Position numbers and translations under genes: made by a program
Shown here: piece by piece, positions 34,018 through 44,578 of the stretch
Layout of the letters: each line of letters starts with the position of its first letter
Numbering within the stretch: the first letter of the stretch is position 1
The notes under the pieces: generated by a model
What the model was told of the DNA's origin: nothing
The model's database searches: none
What the model saw: the letters and a program-made list of their open reading frames with translations, nothing else
Assembly (NCBI GenBank): GCA_021798985.1
Contig: JAJZBI010000002.1
Coordinates: 1-64,000 of the forward strand
Source of the DNA: Actinomycetes bacterium
GTDB taxonomy: Bacteria > Actinomycetota > Acidimicrobiia > Acidimicrobiales > Bog-793
DNA length: 64,000 bases
Direction of reading: 5' to 3'

Positions 34018-35360
34018 CGGGCCATCCCTCCACCGGCCGGAGCACCGAGCCACGGGGCGCTGGTGCCCTGCGCCTCGCCAGCGCGCCGCGGCGCGCCGTT
34101 CGCCCCGGGGTCGGTGGTGGCGCCGTCCGCGAGAGGGGCGGCCGCCGTGGCATCGCCAGAGCTGGTGCCGCCGGCGTCGGTCGGCGGACGGATGGCCTGG
34201 TCTGGCGCCCCGGTGCGGGCCGGCACCGCCGCGGGGCGCGCTTGGTCGTGGTGCTCGTCCTCGGGCTGCTCGTCCTCGGGCTGCTCGTCTTGGTCGTCTC
34301 CGCCCTCGCCACCGGGCACCACGCCGGCAGCCTCGAGCTCGGCCTCGAGCCGCAGGCCCTGCTCGACCACCGCGTCGAGCCGGGCGCTGGCGGCGGCAAG
34401 GCGCGCCTCGAAAGCCTCGTCCTCCTCGTCGCCCGCCGCACCCTCCTCGCCCGGATGGCCGACCGCGAAGGCGGGCGCATCGAGCGCCGCGTCGCCGTCG
34501 TCTCCGGTCCGCCGCGCCACATCGGGCTCGGCGTCCTCCTCCGGTGGGGCCGCCTCGGCCGGCTGGGTGCCGGGGGCGGCGTCGAACTCGCTGGCGAGCG
34601 CCATGGACAGCAGCTCATCGGCCACCTCGTGGCCGGTCCAGCTGACCCGCAGCTCGCCAAAGGTGCCCGCCTGGTCGAGCTCGACGATCTCGCGCTTGTA
34701 GAGCTCGAGCAGGGCGAGGAAGCACGCCACCACGTGCGCGCGCGACGGGGCCGTGGCCGTCAGCTCCCGGAACGTCGTCGGCGGCTGGTCCCGCAGGCGC
34801 TCGCGCAGCTCCTCGAAGGTGGCCGCCACGCTCACCTCGTCCTGGTGGAGGTGGGCGACTGACACCGGCGGCGGCGCCGGCTTGTCGGCGAGGGCGCGCT
34901 CGGCGGCGAGGCGCAGCTGCTCGGGCCGGACACCGGCCAACAGGTCAGGGGCGAGGCCCTCGAAGCGCTCGTCAGGCCCGGCGCGCCGGGCGAGCGACTT
35001 GGCGGCCTCCGCCTCGAGCTCGCACAGCGCCCGGGCCGCCGAGGAGAAGGTCTTGCACTCGACGAGCCGGGCGAGCAGGTAATCGCGCGCCTCGAATAGG
35101 GCGAGCTCCTCGTCGAGGTCGATCTCGTCGCTGCCGGGCAGCAGCCGGCGGATCTTGAGCTCGATCAGCGTGGCGGCGATGAGCAGGAACTCGGTCGCGA
35201 GCTCGAGGTCGAGCGCCTCGAGACGCGCGACCTCGGCCAGGAACCCGTCGACGATGTCGGCGAGGCGGATCTCGTACAGGTCGACCCGCTGCGCCGTGAT
35301 CAGCTGCAAGAGCAGGTCGAAGGGCCCGTCGAAGACCTCAAGGTGGACCTCGTAGGCCAT
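34014..35360 (-). CDS. scpA: Segregation and condensation protein ScpA with long acidic tail
   Basis: 448 residues. Residues 1-258 are the normal kleisin ScpA: FDGPFDLLLQLI at the SMC-neck-binding N-terminus, ELKIRRLLP in the middle and the C-terminal winged helix VACFLALLELYKREIVELDQ. Residues 261-448 are an acidic, Glu/Asp/Ala/Pro-rich extension with a repeated DEQPE motif, making it nearly twice the usual length (about 250-280). The extension is probably disordered. TAGCCT lies 7 nt before ATG 35360, so transcription is probably leaderless and starts the long scpA-to-aroA run. Confidence 0.93.
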   Translation of the reverse strand: MAYEVHLEVFDGPFDLLLQLITAQRVDLYEIRLADIVDGFLAEVARLEALDLELATEFLLIAATLIELKIRRLLPGSDEIDLDEELALFEARDYLLARLVECKTFSSAARALCELEAEAAKSLARRAGPDERFEGLAPDLLAGVRPEQLRLAAERALADKPAPPPVSVAHLHQDEVSVAATFEELRERLRDQPPTTFRELTATAPSRAHVVACFLALLELYKREIVELDQAGTFGELRVSWTGHEVADELLSMALASEFDAAPGTQPAEAAPPEEDAEPDVARRTGDDGDAALDAPAFAVGHPGEEGAAGDEEDEAFEARLAAASARLDAVVEQGLRLEAELEAAGVVPGGEGGDDQDEQPEDEQPEDEHHDQARPAAVPARTGAPDQAIRPPTDAGGTSSGDATAAAPLADGATTDPGANGAPRRAGEAQGTSAPWLGAPAGGGMAR

Positions 35361-35373
35361 GGGGGCGAGGCTA
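35361..35373 (-). promoter_or_regulatory. Leaderless -10 element for scpA
   Basis: On the minus strand TAGCCT (35373-35368) is separated by seven bases from the scpA ATG. No ribosome site is present. Confidence 0.5.
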
Positions 35374-35403
35374 ACGGAACGCCGGGCGCGGTTGGTGGAG
35401 GCT

Positions 35404-35450
35404 TTTGGTCAAAACAAGCCAGTGACCAAACGGGCGCGGCGAGGTAGCAT
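35404..35450 (+). promoter_or_regulatory. Palindrome-covered promoter facing the structured intergenic region
   Basis: TTTGGTCA (35404-35411) and TGACCAAA (35423-35430) form a perfect 8-bp dyad with an 11-base spacer. GTGACC (35422-35427), a partial -35 match, overlaps the right arm. TAGCAT (35445-35450) follows after 17 bases. A transcript would start near 35457 and run into the structured region. A repressor bound to the dyad would cover the -35. Confidence 0.5.
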
Positions 35451-35456
35451 CAGACC

Positions 35457-35755
35457 GACCAAGGCAGGCCCGAGTGCTCCGAGGGAGTGCGGGCCAGTAC
35501 TACGACAGAAACATTCGGGCTCTGCCTCGGCGGTCATCCCAGCGTCCCGGCCGTGTTCAGACCACGACCGCCGCTGGAGATCTCGACTTCCACGCTTGGG
35601 TATCGCTTCCTTTCCCGCCATCGGCGGCCCTGCTGGAGCCCGGCCCGCGAACTGCGGGCCGGGCTCCGGGGGGAGCGCAGGGTCCAGCGATGACTTCGAC
35701 TCGCGGCCGCCGACTCGGCGGCCCGATGGAGGTAACGGCACGGGGAAGCGATCCC
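35457..35755 (+). ncRNA. Candidate structured RNA (unassigned)
   Basis: No credible protein gene lies here, but complementary segments abound. They are GGCCCG 35467-35472/CGGGCC 35490-35495; CGGCGGTC 35528-35535/GACCGCCG 35566-35573; an enclosing stem ATCGCTTCC 35602-35610/GGAAGCGAT 35744-35752; within it CATCG 35619-35623/CGATG 35688-35692, CCCTGC/GCAGGG (35628-35633/35677-35682) and a perfect 14-bp stem 35635-35648/35654-35667 with a 5-base loop; and GGCCGCC 35705-35711/GGCGGCC 35717-35723. The result is a closed multi-branch junction. It does not match tmRNA, SRP RNA, RNase P RNA or T-box signatures that I know. The strand is chosen from the promoter at 35422-35450. It could instead be a mobile palindromic element. 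Confidence 0.4.
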
Positions 35756-35760
35756 TTGAG

Positions 35761-35821
35761 CCCCGCTGACTGGTCCTCCCTTGCACCCCGCTGACTGGTC
35801 CTCCCTTGCACCCCGCTGACT
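35761..35821. repeat. Two and a half 25-bp tandem repeats before trpS
   Basis: The 25-base unit CCCCGCTGACTGGTCCTCCC + TTGCA occurs at 35761-35785 and 35786-35810 exactly. A third partial copy (CCCCGCTGACT, 35811-35821) runs into the trpS -10 box. Direct repeats in phase with a promoter often bind a regulator; this is inference. Confidence 0.8.
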
Positions 35822-35833
35822 AGCCTGTCCGCC
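35821..35833 (+). promoter_or_regulatory. Leaderless -10 element for trpS
   Basis: TAGCCT (35821-35826) lies seven bases before GTG 35834 with no ribosome site. It starts on the last base of the third partial 25-bp repeat. Confidence 0.55.
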
Positions 35834-36814
35834 GTGGCGCGCGTCTTCTCGGGTATCCAGCCCTCGGGCACCTTGCACCTCGGCAACTACCTCGGAGCGC
35901 TGCAGCGCTTCGTGCAGCGCCAGGAGGTTGACGACGCCTACTACTGCATCGTCGACCTGCACGCGCTGACCTTGGAGATCTCCCCCGACGTGCTGCGCCA
36001 GGCGACGCTCGACACCGCGGCGCTCTTCCTTGCGGCGGGTATCGATCCGGACCGCTGCGTCTTGTTCGTCCAAAGCCACGTGGCTGAGCACGCCCAGCTG
36101 GCCTGGCTGCTCGAGTGCACCGCCTCCTACGGCGAGCTGTTGCGGATGACCCAGTTCAAGGACAAAGGCCAAGGCCGCGAGCAGGTGCGCTCGAGCCTGC
36201 TCACCTACCCGGTGCTGATGGCGGCCGACGTCCTGCTCTATGACACCGACATGGTGCCCGTCGGTGACGACCAGCGCCAGCACCTCGAGCTCGCCCGCAA
36301 CCTCGCCGAGCGCTTCAACCACCGCTACGGCGAGACCTTCGTCGTGCCCGAGGCGGACATCCCCGAGATCGGGGCGCGGATCATGGACCTGCAGCTTCCG
36401 ACGAAGAAGATGTCGAAGTCGACGAGCAGCCCCCAGGGCCTGATCGCCCTCAGCGATCCCCCCGCCGACATCGAGCGCAAGTTCCGTCGTGCCGTCACCG
36501 ACAGCGAGACCGAGGTCCGCTACGACCTCGAGCACAAGCCCGGCGTCTCCAACCTGCTCGAGATCCTCGCCGCCGCCACTGGCGGCGATCCCGCCGCCCT
36601 GGCGCCGGGCTTTTCCAGCTACGGCCAGCTCAAGCAGGCCGCGGCGGACGCCGTGATCGAGCTCTTCGCCCCCGTGCGGGCGCGCTACGCGGAGCTCGTT
36701 GCCGACCCCGGCGTGGTCGCTGACGCCCTGCGCAAGGGAGCCGAGAAGGCCGAGGCGACCGCCGCACCGACCCTCGCGCGCGCCCAGCGCGCGATGGGCC
36801 TGCTCTCAGCCTGA
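35834..36814 (+). CDS. trpS: Tryptophanyl-tRNA synthetase
   Basis: 326 residues, the usual bacterial length. The class I HIGH equivalent is HLGN at 15-18 (SGTLHLGNYLGA), KMSKS lies at 192-196, and the Trp-pocket MAADVLLYDTDMVPVGDDQRQH is present. It charges tRNA-Trp. The start is GTG 35834, supported by the protein's family opening ARVFSGIQPSG and by the leaderless -10 box. It is inserted next to scpA, where a parA-like gene is common in other actinobacteria. It converges on the M50 protease gene with only 10 bp between. Confidence 0.96.
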   Translation: MARVFSGIQPSGTLHLGNYLGALQRFVQRQEVDDAYYCIVDLHALTLEISPDVLRQATLDTAALFLAAGIDPDRCVLFVQSHVAEHAQLAWLLECTASYGELLRMTQFKDKGQGREQVRSSLLTYPVLMAADVLLYDTDMVPVGDDQRQHLELARNLAERFNHRYGETFVVPEADIPEIGARIMDLQLPTKKMSKSTSSPQGLIALSDPPADIERKFRRAVTDSETEVRYDLEHKPGVSNLLEILAAATGGDPAALAPGFSSYGQLKQAAADAVIELFAPVRARYAELVADPGVVADALRKGAEKAEATAAPTLARAQRAMGLLSA

Positions 36815-36824
36815 CCCGCCGGGC

Positions 36825-37610
36825 TCAGCCAAAGACGCCGGGGGCGATGATGTCGGTCCACAGCCGAGTTGCCCAGTCGAACAGCCACGCCAGCGCGCCC
36901 TGGTCGAAGAGCACGACGAAGATCACGAGGATGATCAGCGCCGAACGGAGCCGGTAGTAGGAGGGGAGCGCCCGCGTCGGCACGAAGCGCTCGAGCACCG
37001 CCGAGCCGTCGAGGGGCGGCAACGGGATCAAGTTGAAAGCCGCCAGGATGGCGTTCGCCTCCCCCAGCAGGAAGAGGAACTCATAGCCGCCGGGCCAGGC
37101 GCCCACGTAGTTGGAGTGCAGCACCGCTAGGGAGAAGTCGTTGCTCGCAAAGCGCAGCGCGAAGCCGGCGGCGAGCGCGATCAAGATGTTCGTCACCGGC
37201 CCGACCAGCCCGACGAGCACGGCCTGGTTGCGCGGATGGCGGAGCTTGGAGACGTCGATCGGCACCGGGCGGGCCCAGCCAAAGGCCTGGTGCACCGTGG
37301 CGATCAAGATGATCGGCAACAGGATCGTTCCGACGGGATCGACGTGGCGCAACGGGTTGAGCGACAGCCGCTTGGCGCGCTTTGCGGTGTCGTCCCCGCA
37401 CCAGTAGGCGACGAGCCCGTGGGAGATCTCGTGGAGGATGATCGAGGGCACGAGGGCGACGAAGAAGAGCACCTCGTTGCGGGTGATGTCGTGGCGGCGG
37501 ACGAGCTCGTAGATCGCCACCGCCAAGATCGCGCCGAGGCCGAGCACCCACGGCCCGTAGTGGTGGAACGCCGAGCGGCGCGGCGGGACGGGGGGCGGAG
37601 AGCCGATCAT
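36825..37610 (-). CDS. Site-2 protease (M50 family) membrane metalloprotease
   Basis: 261 residues with about six transmembrane segments. The zinc site H60-E61-x2-H64 (LHEISHG) lies in a membrane helix and the third ligand is in PLPPLDGS near 205. This is the minimal S2P layout, without PDZ or CBS domains, seen in actinobacteria. Such proteases cut transmembrane substrates such as anti-sigma factors or signal-peptide remnants. No anti-sigma factor gene is adjacent, so the substrate is unknown. The downstream end faces trpS; upstream lies the DksA-like gene. Confidence 0.9.
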   Translation of the reverse strand: MIGSPPPVPPRRSAFHHYGPWVLGLGAILAVAIYELVRRHDITRNEVLFFVALVPSIILHEISHGLVAYWCGDDTAKRAKRLSLNPLRHVDPVGTILLPIILIATVHQAFGWARPVPIDVSKLRHPRNQAVLVGLVGPVTNILIALAAGFALRFASNDFSLAVLHSNYVGAWPGGYEFLFLLGEANAILAAFNLIPLPPLDGSAVLERFVPTRALPSYYRLRSALIILVIFVVLFDQGALAWLFDWATRLWTDIIAPGVFG

Positions 37611-37658
37611 CGCCTGGGGCCGGGCGCCAGGCGTCCGGCGGTCCTCAGTGGGGCTCGC

Positions 37659-38009
37659 TCAGCGCTGCGCCGAGGCGCAGGCGATGCACGTCTTGACCGC
37701 CGGCCTCGCCTCGAGGCGAGCCGGCGCGATCTCCTTGCCGCAACGCTCACAGCGCCCATACTGGCCGTCTTCGAGCTTGGTGAGGGCGCGCTCCACATCC
37801 GCCAGGGCCTCACGCAGCTCGCGGGCGAGCGCCTCGGTCTCCCCGCGCTCGGCGGTGACCTGGCTCGTGTCGGCGAAGTTCGAGTCGTAATTCAACCGGC
37901 CGACTTCGCCGTAGCCGAGCTCAGCGAGCTGACCCTCGAGCGAGGCGCGCTCTTCCAAGAGCAGTGCCCGATAGTCGATCGTGCGCGCTTCGTTGGCCAC
38001 GCGCGCCAC
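37659..38009 (-). CDS. DksA/TraR-type C4 zinc-finger protein
   Basis: 116 residues from GTG 38009. An N-terminal helical hairpin (LLLEERASLEGQLAEL ... ARELREALADVERALTKL) precedes the C4 finger CERCGKEI ... CIAC. DksA relatives enter the RNA polymerase secondary channel; actinobacterial members such as RbpA-independent TraR-like proteins are less well defined. The DxxDxA catalytic tip of E. coli DksA is replaced here by YDSNFADTSQ, so a ppGpp-cofactor role should not be assumed. It lies 48 bp before the M50 gene on the same strand. Confidence 0.85.
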   Translation of the reverse strand: MARVANEARTIDYRALLLEERASLEGQLAELGYGEVGRLNYDSNFADTSQVTAERGETEALARELREALADVERALTKLEDGQYGRCERCGKEIAPARLEARPAVKTCIACASAQR

Positions 38010-38098
38010 CCTAGTTTCTCACCGCGCGGTCCGTTTACGTTTCGTTGATGGATCAACCGCCGCCGTTGGCCACCGTGTTGCCGAGCGTCGGCGGCGCG

Positions 38099-38989
38099 TC
38101 AGCGCGGCGCGCGGGCGCGGGGATGGGCGGCGAGGTAGGCGCGGCGGAGATGGGCGTTCGAGACCTTGGTGTAGATCTGGGTCGTCGTGATCGAGGCGTG
38201 GCCGAGCAGCTCTTGGACGACGCGGACGTCGGCGCCGTGGTCGAGCAGGTGCGTCGCGAAGCTGTGGCGCAGCACGTGCGGGGTGACCTGCTCTCCGAGC
38301 CCGCACGCCCGCGCCGCCTGCTCGACCACCCGCCAGATGGCCTGGCGCGACATCCGTCGCCCCCGGCTGGAGAGGAACAACGCCGCGGCGTCCGAGCGCG
38401 CCGGCCGGCGCCCCGCGCGCTCAGCGGCCGCCACGAACGCGGCGCGCCCCGAAGGTGAGAGCCACTCCTCGAGCGCGGCGAGGGCGAAGCTGCCGACCGG
38501 CACGATGCGCTCCTTGGAGCCCTTACCAAGGACGCGGACCAGGCCGGCTGCGGCGTCGAGATCGGCGACGTCACAGCTTGCGAGCTCAGAGATCCGCATG
38601 CCGGTGGCATAGAGGAGCTCGAGGATCGCCCGGTCGCGCCGCGCCTTGGGGTCCTCGCCGGGAACGGCCGAGAGCAGGCGGCCGACCTCCTCCTCATCGA
38701 GCGCTTTCGGCAGCCCGGCGGGCACCCGCGGTCGCGCCACGTCCTCGGTCGGATCGACCGGCGCGCTGCGCTCGTCGTGGCAAAAGCCGTGCAGGCCGCG
38801 GATCGCAACGAGCGCCCGGGCGCGGCTCGACGCGGCCAGGCCCGAGGCGGCCAGCAGGCCGAGGTAGTTCTCGACGACGCCGGGGGTCACCTCGCTGAGC
38901 GCCACCCCGCGCTCGGCGAGGAAGGCCTCATAGGCACGAAGGTCGCGGCGGTATGCGGCGAGCGAGTTCGCCGCCCGGCCCTTTTCCAC
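38099..38989 (-). CDS. xerD: Tyrosine recombinase XerD
   Basis: At least 296 residues. The N-terminal SAM-like core-binding domain (NSLAAYRRDLRAYEAFL) precedes a catalytic domain with Arg in TGMRISELASCDV, HxxR in TPHVLRHSFATHL, His in LGHASITTTQ and the nucleophile Tyr in IYTKV. It resolves chromosome dimers at dif. GTG 38989 is the first standard start, but codons before it, back to about 39038, read ETLPLSADAEEFLSYLS, which looks like genuine XerD N-terminus. Only CTG (39034-39032) is available there, so a non-standard start overlapping the NUDIX gene end is possible. Confidence 0.92.
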   Translation of the reverse strand: MEKGRAANSLAAYRRDLRAYEAFLAERGVALSEVTPGVVENYLGLLAASGLAASSRARALVAIRGLHGFCHDERSAPVDPTEDVARPRVPAGLPKALDEEEVGRLLSAVPGEDPKARRDRAILELLYATGMRISELASCDVADLDAAAGLVRVLGKGSKERIVPVGSFALAALEEWLSPSGRAAFVAAAERAGRRPARSDAAALFLSSRGRRMSRQAIWRVVEQAARACGLGEQVTPHVLRHSFATHLLDHGADVRVVQELLGHASITTTQIYTKVSNAHLRRAYLAAHPRARAPR

Positions 38990-39038
38990 CGAGAGGTAGG
39001 AGAGGAACTCCTCGGCGTCGGCGCTGAGCGGCAGCGTC

Positions 39039-39599
39039 TCAGCCCCTCGGGGCGCGCTGCTCCAGGTGCTCGCGGGCGAGCGCCAGGGCGATGATCGTCT
39101 TGGCGTCGACGAGCTCGCCCGAGGCGACGAGCGAGAAGAGCTCGCTCACGCGAACCCGCTCGATCGTCATGTGCTGCTCCTCGATGCCCTGCAGGGAGGT
39201 GCCGACCTCGCTCAGGCCCTCGGCGAGATAGCACGTGGTGCACTCGTCGGTGAAGCCGGGCGAGTTGTAGAAGGACCCGAGTTCGATGAAGTGCTCGGCC
39301 GCGACCCCGACCTCCTCGGCGAGCTCGCGGCGAGCCGCGAGCTCCTTGTCCTCGCCCGGGACGTCGAGCTTGCCGGCCGGCAGCTCGAGCACCGTCGCCT
39401 CGAGCGGCGCCCGGTACTGGCGCACGCAGCGGACGGTGTCCCCGTCGGCCTCGAGCGGCACGATGCAGACGGCGCCGACGTGGCGGACCATCTCGCGCTC
39501 GAAGGTGTAGCCGTCGGGGCCGACGAAGGTCCCCGAGACGAGTCGGATGAACGAGCCGGGCAGCCGGTCGCGCTCTCCGATCTTGCGGAAGGTGCTCAT
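39039..39599 (-). CDS. NUDIX hydrolase, ADP-ribose pyrophosphatase-like
   Basis: 186 residues from ATG 39599. The Nudix box is GKLDVPGEDKELAARREL followed by AEEVGV, with REL-x-EEVG intact and one extra residue before the first Glu. LELPAGKLD and an N-terminal beta domain fit ADP-ribose pyrophosphatases, which hydrolyse ADP-ribose to AMP and ribose-5-phosphate. The order pyrG-nudix-xerD is the one found in M. tuberculosis (Rv1699-Rv1701). It lies 18 bp after pyrG, so they are probably cotranscribed. Confidence 0.92.
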   Translation of the reverse strand: MSTFRKIGERDRLPGSFIRLVSGTFVGPDGYTFEREMVRHVGAVCIVPLEADGDTVRCVRQYRAPLEATVLELPAGKLDVPGEDKELAARRELAEEVGVAAEHFIELGSFYNSPGFTDECTTCYLAEGLSEVGTSLQGIEEQHMTIERVRVSELFSLVASGELVDAKTIIALALAREHLEQRAPRG

Positions 39600-39617
39600 C
39601 TCAGGCCCTGCTGCAGG

Positions 39618-42924
<3,307 letters not shown>

Positions 42925-42929
42925 GCCTC

Positions 42930-43778
42930 CTAGCGGTCGGCGACGGAGAACTTGGCGCGCAGCACGGCGTGGAAGTCGCGCTGACCGAGCGAGACGAAGG
43001 CGACCTCGGACTGGGCCGCGCCGATGTGGATCTCGTCGTCACGGCGCAGGCGCGCCACCGCCGAGCCGTCGACCACGAGCGCGACCTCGTGATCGGCGAG
43101 CACGTTCACCGAGACGCGCTGGTCGGCGCTCAGCACGACGGAGCGGTCGAAGAGCCCGTGCGGGGAGATCGCGGTGAGCACGAGGGCCCGCAGACGCGGG
43201 GAGAGCACGGGGCCGCGCGCCGAGAGGTTGTAGGCGGTTGACCCCGTGGGGGTGGCGACGAGCAGGCCGTCGGCGGCATAGGTGAGGAACGGGGTGCCGT
43301 CGATCTGCACGGCGAGGCGGACGGTGTGCCCCGGCGTGACCCGCTCGATCGCGACCTCGTTGATGGCGGTGAAGGGACGCTGGTGGTCCTCGGGCCCCGT
43401 CTCCACGTGGATCTCGAGGGCCATGCGGGACTCGATCGCGTAGTCCCCCGCCACGAGGCGCGCGAATGCTGCGGTCGCGGTCTCGGGCTCGACCTCGGTC
43501 AGGTAGCCGAGCTTGCCGAGGTTCACGCCGAGGACCGGCACGCCCCGTCCGGCCGTCGCCTGCACCGCCCGCAGCATGGTGCCGTCACCGCCGAAGCTGA
43601 TGGCGAAGGCGAGAGGCTCGGTGAGCGCCGAGATGACCGCTCCACCGACGCGGTCGACGACCACGCTGTAGCCCTCGGCCTCCCACCACCGCCGCGCCTG
43701 CTCAGCGAGGGCCTCGGCGCCGGGACGGCTGGGGTTGACGACGAGCGCGACCCGTCGCTGGGTGGTCGGGAGCGGCAC
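42930..43778 (-). CDS. nadK: NAD kinase
   Basis: 282 residues. The GGDGT motif is at 63-67, LGVNLGKLGYLTEV follows the NAD pocket, and the conserved ATPTGSTAYNLSARGP segment is complete. It phosphorylates NAD to NADP using ATP or polyphosphate. GGAAGGA lies upstream of the start at 43778. In M. tuberculosis tlyA precedes nadK; here the phasin-like gene takes that place. Confidence 0.95.
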   Translation of the reverse strand: MPLPTTQRRVALVVNPSRPGAEALAEQARRWWEAEGYSVVVDRVGGAVISALTEPLAFAISFGGDGTMLRAVQATAGRGVPVLGVNLGKLGYLTEVEPETATAAFARLVAGDYAIESRMALEIHVETGPEDHQRPFTAINEVAIERVTPGHTVRLAVQIDGTPFLTYAADGLLVATPTGSTAYNLSARGPVLSPRLRALVLTAISPHGLFDRSVVLSADQRVSVNVLADHEVALVVDGSAVARLRRDDEIHIGAAQSEVAFVSLGQRDFHAVLRAKFSVADR

Positions 43779-43855
43779 GCCGCCATCCTTCCAAGCAGGT
43801 GCTCGCTCGGCAACGACCGCCGCCTCCCCGGCGCGGGGAGCAAGGGGCGCGGGGC

Positions 43856-44548
43856 CTACGACGCTCGGCCCTTGTCGCCGGCCGGCCGCGCCCGGCCACC
43901 CAGCTTGCCGGCGCCAGCCGCCTTGCCAGCGGTCTTGGCCGCTTTCGCGGGGGCCTTGGCCGAGCGCTTGGCTGCACCGCCGGGCCGTGCCGGCGCGCTC
44001 GCCGCCTGGGGCGTTCGCGCGGGGGCCTTGGCCGCCTTAGCCGGCGACTTGGCCGCTTTCGCGGGGGCCTTGGCCGCCTTGGTGGCCGACTTCGCCGCTT
44101 TCGCGGGGGCCTTGGCCGCCTTGGTGGGCGGCGGAACCGCCGCAGGAGCGGCCTCCGACGCCGTCTCGCTCGTCGCCGGCTCGCCGGCGGGCCGAGCCAC
44201 GTCCCGCGAACCCGGGCGTTCGTTGGGGCTCGGCCGCCGCACGCCGAGCAGATCGCCGAGCAGTCCGACGGCTCGATCGATCATCTCGCCGGCGGGCCCG
44301 CTCGATCGGCCCCGCGCATCGAGCTCGCGGCGCAACTCGTCGTGCACGAGGGTGCCCACCCGCTCGGCCGTGCGGCGCGAGCGTGCGAACACCTCCTCGG
44401 CAAATTCCTCGGCGCGCTCGATCCGCTCGCCCTCCATGCTCACGAAGTCGCGTACGAAGCCCTCGACGTCCTCACGGGTGATGCCCGTCATCGCCGAGCC
44501 GAGGTTGACCAGGCGCCGCAGGGTGTCTTTCGGGTCGCGTGCTGCCAT
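43856..44548 (-). CDS. Phasin-like protein with histone H1-like Lys/Ala tail
   Basis: 230 residues. Residues 1-110 are amphipathic helices (DVEGFVRDFVSMEGERIERAEEF; VGTLVHDELRRELDAR) like granule-associated phasins. Residues about 140-230 are tandem KAAKAPAK-type repeats with Pro, similar to histone H1 tails. The same two-part design is known from Pseudomonas PhaF, which links polyhydroxyalkanoate granules to the nucleoid. No PHA synthase gene is in the window, so a general nucleoid or DNA-binding role is equally open. TACGCT lies 6 nt before ATG 44548, indicating a leaderless mRNA. Confidence 0.75.
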   Translation of the reverse strand: MAARDPKDTLRRLVNLGSAMTGITREDVEGFVRDFVSMEGERIERAEEFAEEVFARSRRTAERVGTLVHDELRRELDARGRSSGPAGEMIDRAVGLLGDLLGVRRPSPNERPGSRDVARPAGEPATSETASEAAPAAVPPPTKAAKAPAKAAKSATKAAKAPAKAAKSPAKAAKAPARTPQAASAPARPGGAAKRSAKAPAKAAKTAGKAAGAGKLGGRARPAGDKGRAS

Positions 44549-44560
44549 GCTCGAAGCGTA
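44549..44560 (-). promoter_or_regulatory. Leaderless -10 element for the phasin-like gene
   Basis: On the minus strand TACGCT (44560-44555) is followed by six bases and then ATG 44548. There is no ribosome site. Confidence 0.5.
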
Positions 44561-44578
44561 CCGGCACGGCCGGCCGCC

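Noticed and set aside
35457-35833. T-box riboswitch or trp attenuator controlling trpS
   Set aside because: No AGGGTGG-type T-box sequence, no Trp codons in a leader peptide, and trpS seems to have a leaderless promoter after the structure.
43856-44150. CRISPR-like or minisatellite array
   Set aside because: The repetition comes from codons for Lys/Ala/Pro repeats of a protein tail, with no spacer structure.
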